Position numbers and translations under genes: made by a program
Origin: Cheilinus undulatus
Taxonomy: Eukaryota; Chordata; Actinopteri; Labriformes; Labridae
DNA length: 64,000 nucleotides
Assembly: GCF_018320785.1 (NCBI RefSeq)
Contig: NC_054886.1
Location: forward strand, 33,339,732-33,403,731
Direction of reading: 5' to 3'
In this document: piece after piece, positions 20,666 to 32,100 of the stretch
How positions within the stretch are numbered: position 1 is the first letter of the stretch
Layout of the letters: the number at the start of each line of letters is the position of its first letter
Notes under the pieces: model-generated
Databases searched by the model: none
Told to the model about the DNA's origin: nothing
Seen by the model: only the letters and a program-made list of their open reading frames with translations

Positions 20666-23480
20666 AGGTTTACATTATAAATGTCTAAAGAGCAAAATAA
20701 ATCCCAGTATAAGTCACAGTGAGGTCATACTGATCAAATTGATGTTAGTTTTTGTGTCAAACAAGCTGGTTTAATGAAATGTTATTGAAGTTTACACACA
20801 TTACTGTGCCAACTGTAAAGAGTCTTCTTTTTCATAATCATCTAAGTCAGAAGTTAAGACTCTTCTAATGAAATTTAACAAACTTACCTTGTCTTTGGAG
20901 AGCAGACATTTATGGGAAAAATTACAGATCAGATAACGTACAATATTATGAAGACCAAATTTCAGCATCCAGCGCCTCATGTTTTCATTGGTGACTTTAT
21001 TTAGTATAAAATGGTTCCCATGACCAAATTCATGGATCGCATACAGCTCTGTGGACATAATATGGTGCTTAACACATCCTGACAGTAATGTGTGACTGAA
21101 ATTAACTCAAGTTGGGGAAAATAAATAAGAATTGGATCAAAAAGATTTTGTTGGTCAGGTTTGAGTATCTTTAGAGGTTAAGAGTTACACTGTGAGGATC
21201 TGGCTGATGACTTAATAAAACTTCTAAGAGTGAAATAAAGAGAGACGGGATGTTATTTCACAGATCTGCTGTATTAAAAATAAATATAAAGACACAAAAA
21301 CTGGTAACATATTAACAAGGATGTTCAGGTTTTTCTGTTTTCACATTTATATTACATTGCCATGAAATAACTTTTGTTTTTTTAGTTTTCAGGATGTTTC
21401 ACCCAACAGTCCCATAAATGTAGTCCCTTTACCATCAGTACACTGGTTCTCCATCACACTGCTGTCTGTCTTCTTCTAACACACTATGGAGGTAAATAAA
21501 CACAAAACTGTTCAAACTTAAAGACTGACTCGACCATTTTCATTTGGGGCTTATCATGAACTTTCTATTGTTCATGTTTATTTTATATATTTGTTTGTTT
21601 ATTTGTAAAGGGACCATGTACAATAAAAAACAAATGTTTCCATTTGATGCATTGTACCAGAGTTAGCGTAAAGCTAATTTACATCTGCAGTCCCTTGGCA
21701 GGTCACAATGCATTTTACATGCATTTCCATCCATTACAGTGTGCAGGGGCCTGACCCTAGATTCATGCATTTTCATTCAGCATTAACACATAATAATCTG
21801 TCAGGTGTGTGCTGCTGTGTGATCTGAAAACAAAGAAAAAGACACAGAATGTAAGATGGAGAACTGTTTTACTCCCAAAGACATTTTTATTTCATAGATC
21901 ATCACATTTACATGTGTATACATTAAAGTAGAGGAACAAAACACTCAAACATAACAAAATGATGCATTTTTGGGCTGATTTATTAGAAAATAGTTAACTC
22001 AGTTATTCCTCACATTAAAGAGTTTTTAGTTTATGCTTTCTTAACACTGCTGTTGTTGCCTCTGAATCAAAAAACAGTGTTAAGTCAATATTTTACAATA
22101 TTTTGCCAATAGAGGGCAGAAATGTCCTCTCATTAAAGGAGCAGTCTGTGTGTTTTCACACTTTTCTCTCACAGATTATTAACAGTGAAACTTTGTGGTT
22201 CAGTTCTCTTATATGGTTGTTATTAACCGCTGTATTGTTATTATCATTATAGATATGTCTACCGCTGTGAGTCTGTCTGGGGTCAGACTTTGGTTGATGG
22301 TTCTAGTTTACCACAGACAGTCTGACAGAGGTCACAGCGATCATGTTCTCATGTTCTCAGCTATTTCAGACGTGAACAGACTGAGTACAAACACCAAGGT
22401 GATTCAACCTCTACAGTGTCCTTATTTCTACAGCTTTTCAAAATAAACCTAGCTGGGTGAGACACTTTTTAGCCCAGACCGGAAACTTCCACTTCTGAAC
22501 ACCTATGAGACAACGCTGCAACTGAAGGAGATGATGTGTTGTGTGCATAGCCCCAGCTCTCACAGCCACTTATTTTAAGATATTTTTTTTTTCAAGCATT
22601 GTGCTGTTTATCTACCTCTACATGAAGAACAGTGCTGCACATTCTGCTCAGTAAGATGCACACACATAAAGAAGCAGTCACTGATAGCTCAGTACTTTTT
22701 CTTTTTTTACTCTTTTTGCCTTTTTTTTCAGACATTTAACATATTTTATACATTCTGAATCAAAAAAATGTTGCAGAAAAACAGAATATATGATAGTCCA
22801 AAAGTCAGGATTACTATTAAAGGCCAGACTCCAGCTACAGAAATGTCTGGTCCCCCAAAATGATGAATGAATGAGCCTCCCATAGATGGTATCTACAAGT
22901 CTCCATTGATAACAAGCTATAATTGGATTTGAATAAATCACTATTCTTTCTTTTGGTAACAACTTCAGAGCCTGATTTAATAAATTCAGTGTTCATGATG
23001 TTAAGAAAAAAGAAAAGAAAAAAAAAATCCCCCTCTACCATCCAGCTGGGCCATGGAAACCTCCACCACAACAGCTCACAGAGACTGTCTTCCAGTATTC
23101 AGTGTTTCTGTGCAGCTATCTGAAAGAGATGCAGAAAATATGTTAAAAACAGCTGATGAGATATGAAAGGGATGTAACCCTGATCTCTTTAGACCCTTTT
23201 CCTTTGTCTCCTTTTTTGTTATTTGTATTTACGACACATTTTGGATGCATTTTCTTTGCAGATGACACCTGAATTTATTGTTCTGTGTCCAAAATTTCCA
23301 CAGCCACTTGATAGATCATAAAGGAAATGAGCTTCAATGAATAATCATGATTTTTTGTCCATTATCATTCTGTTATTTGACTAATAACACAACTAAAATG
23401 AAGCATATGACAGAATGGAGAAAAGCTTATTTAAATGTAATGTTTTGAGTCGTATAGTCAGACAGTCAAGGCAGCAGGAG
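20666..23480. other. Gene-free stretch with one decayed repeat
   Basis: No exon is supportable. 21575-21760 (AAGGGACCATGTACAATAAA, then GCAGTCCCTTGGCAGGTCAC) resembles a dispersed fish repeat. The rest is ordinary AT-rich sequence with short chance frames, including an 85-codon minus-strand frame at 20801-21058 without recognisable features. Confidence 0.4.
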
Positions 23481-23511
23481 GTTGTACACACACTCTTCTT
23501 CAGAATCAATG

Positions 23512-25983
23512 TCAGCTTGATGTAAACTCAGCTGTGGAGAAACAGTGGAGAATGGTGTGGGTTAAACTGATAAAACTGCTGCCATGGCTTCATCAGAGCT
23601 AATCGCTCCACCATCAGCCACACCGAGTCACACTACAAACCTTTCTGTCAGAAATCTGGATTCATCATCTTCAACAAAATAGTTTTAACAAAACAGCGTC
23701 AAAAGTCAAAGTTTTAAACACTACAAATAAAACCTGCTAATACAGAAGGGACAGTATGACTGTCAACCATCCTTCCTGAAATGATAATGATAATGATTAT
23801 TTGTAGTATTTTAACATAAAGTTGGTTTTACTGACCTGTTTGATCTTCTTGTGGTGGTGATTTTCCAGACAATAAACCAAAAAAGTCTGAAAAAACAGAT
23901 AAAATCACCATAAGAAAGGCACAAAACAATGTAATCTTTTAAAACAGTAAATAAGCAAACGATAAGCAGGAAGTTGGAAAAATGAACTGAAAAGGAAACA
24001 AATAATCACACATTATGGTTTCTTGCATGTCTGTACCTTTGTGTATGCAGCAGAGGATCAGTCCTATTGCTACCAGAAACGTGAAAACTACTGCAATCCT
24101 AAAAATCCACACCTGGGTGGGAAAATTAGACGGATGTTGTTGTGGGGGTTGAAACTCTTTGTACGATATATTTGTGTTTTCTGTGACAGCCAGCCAACTC
24201 TCCGGTGATTGTCCAGCTCCTGATATGCTGCATTTGTAAAGTCCTTCATGAGACTTGGAAACATTTTTGATGGTCAAGTGACTATATTCAGACCCAAGAG
24301 AGACGCCGTCTTTGTAGAAATCAACGATATATTTTGATTCTGAGTTCTGTTTTTGGCATAAAAGGGTCACATTAGATCCCTCCATCACAGGACGGGCGGG
24401 AACCTCCAGGATCACAGATCCATCTGAAAAATGTCACACAAACAGTGTGTTAAAATCAGTTTTTGTACATAAAACATAAAGTCTGTTACTCTTTACAGTG
24501 TTAAAATAATTTGCACTGGATTTTTACTGTAAGAACTTCAGAGGGAAAAAGATTTTTGAAGCTGAACAGTGAACAGCATTATGACTTTAATTTATTAAAC
24601 ACAAAAAAACTGTTAAAACATAAGCACAGATTAATCACGTTTCCACATTATTAAGCAAACAACATTTTTCTCTTATTTTCCTAAATCTTAATGCAAATGA
24701 CAGAGTATTTTTCAAGTCATCAGCCATTAGAGCATAGTTCAAATGTTTTTGAACAAACTTTATAATGAAAACTGTTATTTTTAAAAAAAATAAAATCTCA
24801 AAATGCACTGTTCCACATTATTAAGCAGGCAACAAGTTTCAGCAACATGGGAAAGAAAAAGGATCTCTGCTGCCAAAAAGTGTCAAAATGTCATTTGCAT
24901 AATAATGAGGAAAGCAGTGTAATTAAAACTGAATGGTCATAGCCTTTTTCTTTTCCTTCTTTTCTTTTTGACAGTTTTAAATGGTGTAAAATTGTAAGGA
25001 AAAAAAACAGGCAGATCTAAAGGGTAACCAGTTGCACTGATTTTAGCAAATAAATGATAAAAAAAATTAGCTGTTTTTGTCTTACTCTATTAAAATGTAG
25101 CAAAATTAAAAAAAAAAAAAAGCAGAGCTGCTAAATGAGATTAATGGAATGTCTTCTTTTCCATCCTTTTTTACAGGCAGAAAGTGACTAACTCAGTGGA
25201 TATCTTCACTCATGGTGCAGAAGTGTCTAACATCAACAACAACAATAATCCACCAGGTTTGAGTCTCCTGGTGTTGTCTTACATACCAGTAACAGAGATG
25301 TTGATGGAACCAGTGGTGTTTCCTTCGTCGTCTTCACACCAGAACTCTCCACTGTCCCATTCGAAGGCAGGCTGAATAGTGCATCTTGATGCAGGAGGAG
25401 TACAGATGGAAGAATTTGTTGTTTTGTTGTGTCTGTGCATCACTCTCCATCCAGTCAGTCCCATCAACTCTTCACAGCTAATGTGGACGGTCTCATACTC
25501 AAAGAACTGCAGTCTGTCTGGAGTAATACGAGGACGAGCTTCACCTGAGGGTTACAAGGAAAGAAAGGAACCTGTTTAACTTTTATTCAACTTATTCTTT
25601 TTTTTAGAAATCATGGTTTATAGGTGAGAGTGCATTTTCTGCTTCATTTCACAAATAAACATATTTAGTTTCTCTCTTGTCCGACTTTTAAAATAATAAA
25701 AGCAGTCTCTGTGTAAACATTGTTCTGTTTAGATGTTAGCAGAAGACACATAATCATATGTTTTAATATTAGAGACACAAGCACAAACTGAGTGTGAAAC
25801 CTACCAGCATTTTGAGCAGAGTGACTCTGTTTAATCTGTGCAACCAGCAGAACCATCACAGCGACCACTGGAGAGACAAAATAGAGATTTTATACATTTT
25901 AGTTATGAGAAAAAATAATAATAATGTAGTTATGAGAAGAACCTGAACTCACAGAGTCTGCTGCAGAGAGATGTGACGTCCAT
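23512..25983 (-). CDS. Fc-receptor-like two-Ig receptor, short tail, Arg in membrane segment
   Basis: Six exons on the minus strand (25953-25983, 25805-25867, 25287-25544, 24037-24423, 23836-23886, 23512-23531) join in phase to about 269 residues. The first three exons have the same lengths as in the gene at 5364 (31, 63, 258 nt) and are nearly identical. Order: signal peptide (MDVTSLCSRL..VAVMVLLVAQI), Ig 1 (HISC..EFWCEDDEG), Ig 2 (VTLLCQKQ..LYKCSISG), then a membrane segment VWIFRIAVVFTFLVAIGLIL with an arginine near its outer end, as in receptors that pair with ITAM adaptors such as FcR-gamma. The spliced tail is short (DFFGLLSGKSPPQEDQT, then AEFTSS) and has no tyrosine. Another frame of the last exon reads DIDSEEECVYNLLLP, perhaps the ancestral tail. 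Likely an activating partner of the inhibitory paralogue; adaptor use is inferred. Confidence 0.85.
24560..24925 (+). mobile_element. Tc1/mariner-like transposase N-terminal remnant
   Basis: TTCCACATTATTAAGCA occurs twice (near 24640 and 24811), followed by AACATGGGAAAGAAAAAGGA. This encodes MGKKKDL, which I recognise as the start of a fish Tc1-like transposase. The frame then collapses. It sits in intron 3 of the minus-strand Fc-receptor-like gene, antisense to it. Confidence 0.55.
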
Positions 25984-26093
25984 GATGCCTGACTGCTGAC
26001 TGCTGCAGCGTGACTCTGAACTGTAACGACCACACAGAGACACCGTCAGTGACAACTTCCTCTTCCTGTCTGATCTATTTCTGATTAAGCAGT

Positions 26094-26096
<3 letters not shown>

Positions 26097-26134
<38 letters not shown>
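26097..26134. repeat. Microsatellite (TA)n
   Basis: Roughly 18 TA units about 115 bp upstream of the start codon of the Fc-receptor-like gene at 23512-25983, so close to its expected promoter. Confidence 0.85.
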
Positions 26135-26137
<3 letters not shown>

Positions 26138-26244
26138 TCTCCTTACCTTGAGAACTTCCTCCTCCTGTCTGATCTATTTCTGATGTAAATACATCACACT
26201 TCTGAAACATCCCTTTTCTCTTCCCCGTCTGATTCCATCCAGGC

Positions 26245-27165
26245 CATGTGACAGTGGACCGGCTCTTTACCTTTGCAGGACTTCTTAAGGGGGCCTGGGG
26301 GTTGCTCATCCAGTCTATATGGGTTATGTGGACTCGGAGAAGGCTTATGATCTTATCTCTAGGGTGGTCATGTGGGGTTACTGCAGGAAACTAAAGGAGT
26401 GTCAGCATTCTCTGCACAAGCCATTGCCAGGGCCCCTTTTCACCGTCTCTGTGTTTTTTTATGGCAAGGATCTCAATGGGAGGAGGGTTTCCAGTTTGGG
26501 GACCTCCAAACTTAATTTCTACCTTTGCAGATGATGTGGTTCTGTTGGCCTTTTCAGCTGTGGACCTCTGACAGGCACTGGGGTAGTTTTCAGTTTAGTG
26601 CAAAGCGTCTGGGGTGAGAATAAGCACTGCGAAGTTCAAGGCCGTGGTTCTCTGTCAGAAAACATTGGATTGCTCCCTCTCAGGTGGGGAGTGAATCTTT
26701 GCCCCATGTGAAGGACTTCAAGTATCTCAGGCTCTTGTTCACAAGTGAGGGTAGACTGGACTATGAGACTGGGTTCAAGCAGTTGAATTTAGAGTCCTCA
26801 GGAGGGTGTCTGGGCTCAGCCTTAGAAAAAGGGTGAAGAGCTTGATGTCCAGAGGGACCTCAGAGTAGAGTCGCTGTTCCTCCATCTTGAAAGTTGCCAG
26901 TTGAGGTGGTTTGGACCAGGATGCCTTCAAGTTGCTTCCCTTTGGAGGTCTTCCGGGCATATCCAACTGGGAGGAGACTCTGTGGCAAACATAGATATGC
27001 CTGGAGGGAATATATATCCTATCTGACCTGGAAATGCCTCGGGAACTCTCAGGAGGAACTGGAATATGTTTCAGAGAAAAAGGATGTTTGGGCTGATTAA
27101 CTTCACCTGCTTCCACTGTAACCCAACCCCAGTCAGAGGAAGATGGATGGACGGACTTCTGAAAC
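26245..27165 (+). mobile_element. RTE-like LINE 3' fragment
   Basis: Pieces of a reverse transcriptase common in fish are readable in order: DSEKAYDLISRVV, FADDVVLL (active site), RISTAKFKAVVLCQK, GGEQ..HVKDFKYL, RVSGLSLRKR, then QLRWFG and GRRLCGKHRYAWREYISYL. It ends near RGRWMDG with a GATGGATGGACGG tail, typical of RTE-type 3' termini. It is internally deleted and has many frame changes. Clade placement is from memory of similar fish elements. Confidence 0.7.
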
Positions 27166-27169
27166 ATGG

Positions 27170-29150
27170 AATTATTTAACATTGTCTCTGCATTTTCTGT
27201 AGCAGAGTCTGCCTTGATATTTCAGTACATCAATAGAAGTTACTAGGAATCACAGCAGCAGCACATTTTGCAGCTGTGTAACCCTGACATGCACCAAGCC
27301 CTTTTGCCACCTGCAACATTTCTGTTCCCATTTTTGGCAATACCAAAATCAAAACCCCATTGGTATATGTGCAGCTATGACAGGTGTCAGCGTACTGTCT
27401 GCCAGCAGAGGTCAGTCCTCTGTCATAATAAAATGATTGTCTGTGTAGTTGGAGGTCCTGCTGAGCCATTTTCTTTTCCTGTTTGAAATCCAAACAGAGA
27501 AAAAACAATGACGCGTTTCATGTTATTGTCTTTTATTGCAGTTTTATGGTTATCAGGAGACTTTGTCCTAACCGTTGTTTTATTTTATACCTAGATTGAT
27601 CATTTATGGTCTGTAATACAATCACTGTTTTGTTACTGATTGAAGCAAATAACTTCCAGCAGTGGATCAACCAGCCACAACAGTCAGGATGGTTTATAGT
27701 TTTGTGGGAGTTTTTCAACAGTGAGTGTATTTAGTTCAGCACCATTTTGTTCCAAACATTAACCATTAATTTCACTCACATTTGTATAGCTTCAATGTTT
27801 TCACCGTTTTGTTTTTTTTTCACTAAATCACCACATTCTGATAAAGACAAACATGTTTTTATATCAAAATAGACTTCAACTTGTGCAAGGAAAGGAATTT
27901 TGAAGCACCATGTCATTGAATAAAACTTTAGACTATATTTATAGTTTAGATTCAGACTTAAGATATTTTGGTTGAATTTTTGGACCCACAAAGTCCTGCA
28001 AAATGGTCAGGCTTCCAAAAAAATCTGCTTCCAACAAGATATTTTCGTAGTTATGAATATTATTTTTCAATTAGATTTTTCTGGATGCCTAATCACACAT
28101 TAATTTTGATATCACATTTGATTTTTTTTTTTTTCCCAAGCCAAGATGCGAGAACTCAAAGACATGTCAAGCATTTTCCAGTTTGACTATTTTCATAAAG
28201 AACACTGCACATTCAAGTTTTACAGTTTGTTGTAAACACTTTCCTGAAATCTAATAATTATTTTAATCATTTTTCTTTCTGTTTTTGAACCTGTCATGAT
28301 GTTATCAATTGATTAATCATTTCTTTATCTATTTAAATCAGAAAAGAAGTTTACATCAAAAAGGAAATTTTAAACATCACAGCCAGTCTCTAAAATGTTT
28401 GTTTTTTTTTTTTTTCTGGTAAAATACTGACAGGATTTAGTTCATAAACTATGTAACAAACATACTGAATAACTAATTTAGCAGAGAAAATGTATTTATA
28501 CTGCTTGTGCTCTGTGTCATCTATTTAATGCTTTAACCAATGAATACATAAACATAAAAAAACACAACATATAAAAACGATTAAAGTTAAAGTATTTAAT
28601 ATTCAAAATTAGCTCTGTAACCACAGAGTACAAGCGTTTTTTATGATTTATTTTTAACTTGTGATATTATCCATGTCATGATATTCTGGTTACATCAAAG
28701 TACAGCAGAATGATGTTAATTACACTTTCACTGGTTTATTGAACTTTCTTAATTAAACACAATTAACATGCACAGTAGGTCACTTTGATGTTAAACTGGT
28801 TCTGTGTGTTCAGTAAATTATCAAGAGATTATTATTTATCAAAAAAATATGTTTTACTCATAGACTGTACTGTTTTGTTCTATTTGTTCCATCATTTATT
28901 CTGTTCTATTTTTATTTTAGCTCCTCTCCCTCATTTATCATGTCCTCCATTTTTCTATATTTTCTCCATGTGGCTCTTTACTTTGTTCTTCATCATTGCT
29001 TTTTGTCACACCATGCATCCATCAGTTATTGCAGTGGTACCCAAGCTTTTTCTGTCGGGCCCCCCTTTGACAGGTTTAAAATATTTTCAGCCCCCCCCCC
29101 AACCGAACATTTCAATATGTTCAAACATGTAAATGTACATCAAACACACC
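27170..29150. other. Gene-free stretch
   Basis: No exon or complete repeat is recognised. 29030-29105 (GCAGTGGTACCCAAGC, then TCGGGCCCCCCTTTGACAGG) resembles one end of a fish hAT-type element without its partner. Confidence 0.4.
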
Positions 29151-29155
29151 ATCAT

Positions 29156-32100
29156 TCACATTTCTTCCTTAGGTTGCTCTGTGTTGTTCTCCATCTTCTT
29201 TACAGCATCCATCATCATTGTCATCAGTTTGTCTGTGTCCATCTCCAGTTGTTGAAAGTCTTGCTTTCTGTTCTCATGGCTCCAGCCGGCCTCCCTACAG
29301 ATCTCTTTGAGTTTTAAATACACCTGTGCTTTCTTTTCTTTTAAATCTCCCTTCTCCTCAGAAACTTCTTTCTCCACTGATTTAACCTTTCTCTCATGTT
29401 CCTCAACCACACTCTCAGCCTCCTTCTTCTTTAAGGTGAGATCATCTTTTTGCTGCTTCAGCTCTTTATGCAGTCCCATCAGTGTCTCTTTGAACTCTTT
29501 TCTCAGTGACTCCTCTAAAAGCTTTAACTTATTTTCTGAATTATCCACTTTCTTGCCCTCCATCATGAGCTGTGTTCCTTCTCTGTCTTCATTTTTGTTC
29601 TTCTTTCCTGTGGAGAAACAGAAGTAATACATTACTTTTAAATCATTCAAACAAAGATTTGATAATCCTGATTGTGCCTGTCTTATAGACATGTTGAACT
29701 GAAGGAAACTTTAATCCATCTGAATGAGGAAGCCTTGTAAACTGGTAGATAACTCTAAACATGGGATATTTATTTTCTACTTTAGTATTAAAAACACTGA
29801 ATATGAAAAATGAGTGAACCACAGTTGGACGTACATCTTTGTTGGTGTTTGTTGGTGTATGCTTCACATTTACATGAGAAAAATCTTAAACAATTTTTTG
29901 TAGTTGTTGTTATTAATCGACTTTTTTCATCTTACCTTTTAGTTTATTTCTCAGTTTCCAGGCCATGAAGACACATATGAAGATAATTATGAGGCCAAAC
30001 ACCACACTGATGGCTATAGAAGAGGAACAACCGGGAACCAGGAAGAAATCATCTGGAAAGAGAAAAAAATGATATAAAAGCAGATACTGGAGTTTATGTT
30101 TGAGAGAAATGTTTGTGTTTAATGTTTCTGAAGCTGAATCCTGTTATTTTTCTACCTGGAACATGGAAGCTTCTCTCTCTGGTCTGGTTGATGTTCCTCT
30201 GTTGGAGTTTACAGGTGAAGTTGTTGCTGGCTGTCTTCTTCACAGTCACTCTGCTGCTGATAGTATAGAGATCATCAGGACCTTTGACTGATCCTGGAGC
30301 TCCAGCAGAAAGGAGATGTCCCTCAGCATCCAGCCACATCAGCTCAGGCTGTGGGTACCAGCCTTTAGACTCACAGTCCAACATCACTCCATGGTTGGCC
30401 TTATCCATGCCTGCTAAGCTAACGCTAGGTGGAGAGGCAGCACCTGAGGATGGAGAGATACCAAGAAAGTTATTATTCTAGTTCTGGAGTTCTGTCCAGC
30501 TGAACTTTGACCCCAGGATATATCATTATCTGTTTCCAGATGTGACCAATGTTGGTGGATGTAAACAGGGAACATGTTTTATGAATGGAGAAAATCAGCC
30601 AAGGTCTTTAAAAGGGACATAAAAGCAAAATGTAATGTGCTAATTAAACAGTCATCTACCACCTTTAACTAAAGGCTTTCTGTTTACATTTGTGTGCAGA
30701 AATCTAGCAGGGTCCTTTATTAAGACCTTACAATTTAATACTCTGCATGGACTGGTGTAGATGATTTACTTACCAACAGTCAGATCAACAAACATTTCTT
30801 TCTTCATCGTTGGAATGGAGCATCTGTAGGTCCCGTTATCAGAGATCCTGGCTTTAGTCAGAGTCAGTTGGAGGTCTCCAAGCTTCAGTTTGTCCACAGA
30901 CAGTGACGCTCTGCCTTTGTAGGCCTTGTTTTGGTTATCTGGAAGTTCCTTGCCATTGTGCCAAACAAAGACAAATCTGGGTACAAGGTCAGACCTCCCC
31001 CACTCCAGTGTCATGGAAACAGCATCCACAGGAGGATCCAGCTGACAGGGCAACACTACATCTTCACCCATCATTACTGTGACCGACTGATGGGGAGATT
31101 TATCTGTTTTCTGACCTGAAACAAAGTAGATTTACTTGAATTCTCTTATCAAATACACATTAACCGAGGTATAATATTTAGATTTGAGATCTGTCTTTAC
31201 AGATTCAGTAAAAAATGCTGGATATCAAATCTGTTCTAAAGGATGACCAAAAATGACTGAAACCATCTAAGAGTTTATAAAATATCCTTTGAATCATGAT
31301 GTGCCTTGCATGAAAGCTGCTCTTTCAATAATGTCTTCAGAGCCGCTGAATTCAATCATTTTAAGTTGCAAAACATTTAAAGTTTTACTTCATTTCAAGT
31401 TATTGAATTATTGGTTTGGACCCTGAAAATACATTAAAACCATCAACAAGATACAAAATAACACAGAGTGTTTGTGCAGTGTTTATACTCATCATATATG
31501 AAAAACAAAGAAGCTCACTGGTTGACCAGTTACTTGGAAAGCTAAATCAACAGGAAAACTCTGGTTCCCTGTGCAGATGGTGATACAGTGCCTTAAAAAA
31601 GTGTTTGCCCCCTTTCTGATTCCTGACTTTTTTGCATATTTATTTACTTTAATGTTTTGGATCATCAAACCAATTTTTATATTTCAGAAAAACAACCCAA
31701 GTAAATACAAAATGCAGGGTCTGTGAATATTTCATTTTTTAAGGCGGAAAAAATCCAAACCTATCTGTCCCTGTGTGAAAAAGTAATTGTCCCCTGAACC
31801 TAATAACTGGTTGTTCCACCCTTGGCAGCAATAACTGAAATCAAGTGTTTGTGATAACTGCTGATGAGTCTTTCTCATCACTGTGGAGGAATGCTGTCCC
31901 ACTTTTCTTCACAGAATTGTTTAAACTCAGACATATTGGAGGGTTTTCCGGCATGAACTGCCCGTTTAACCCTTGTGCCCTCCTCAAATTTACTACCCTC
32001 TGGACACCTTCGAGGCAAAAATGTACATGTACAGAAAAATTGCCATTAAATCAGCATACATGGATTTTTTTTTCTACTTTTTTTTTCATAAATCTCTTTA

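Noticed and set aside
20801-21058. 85-codon minus-strand frame
   Set aside because: No domain, no neighbouring exon and no coding bias that I can see.
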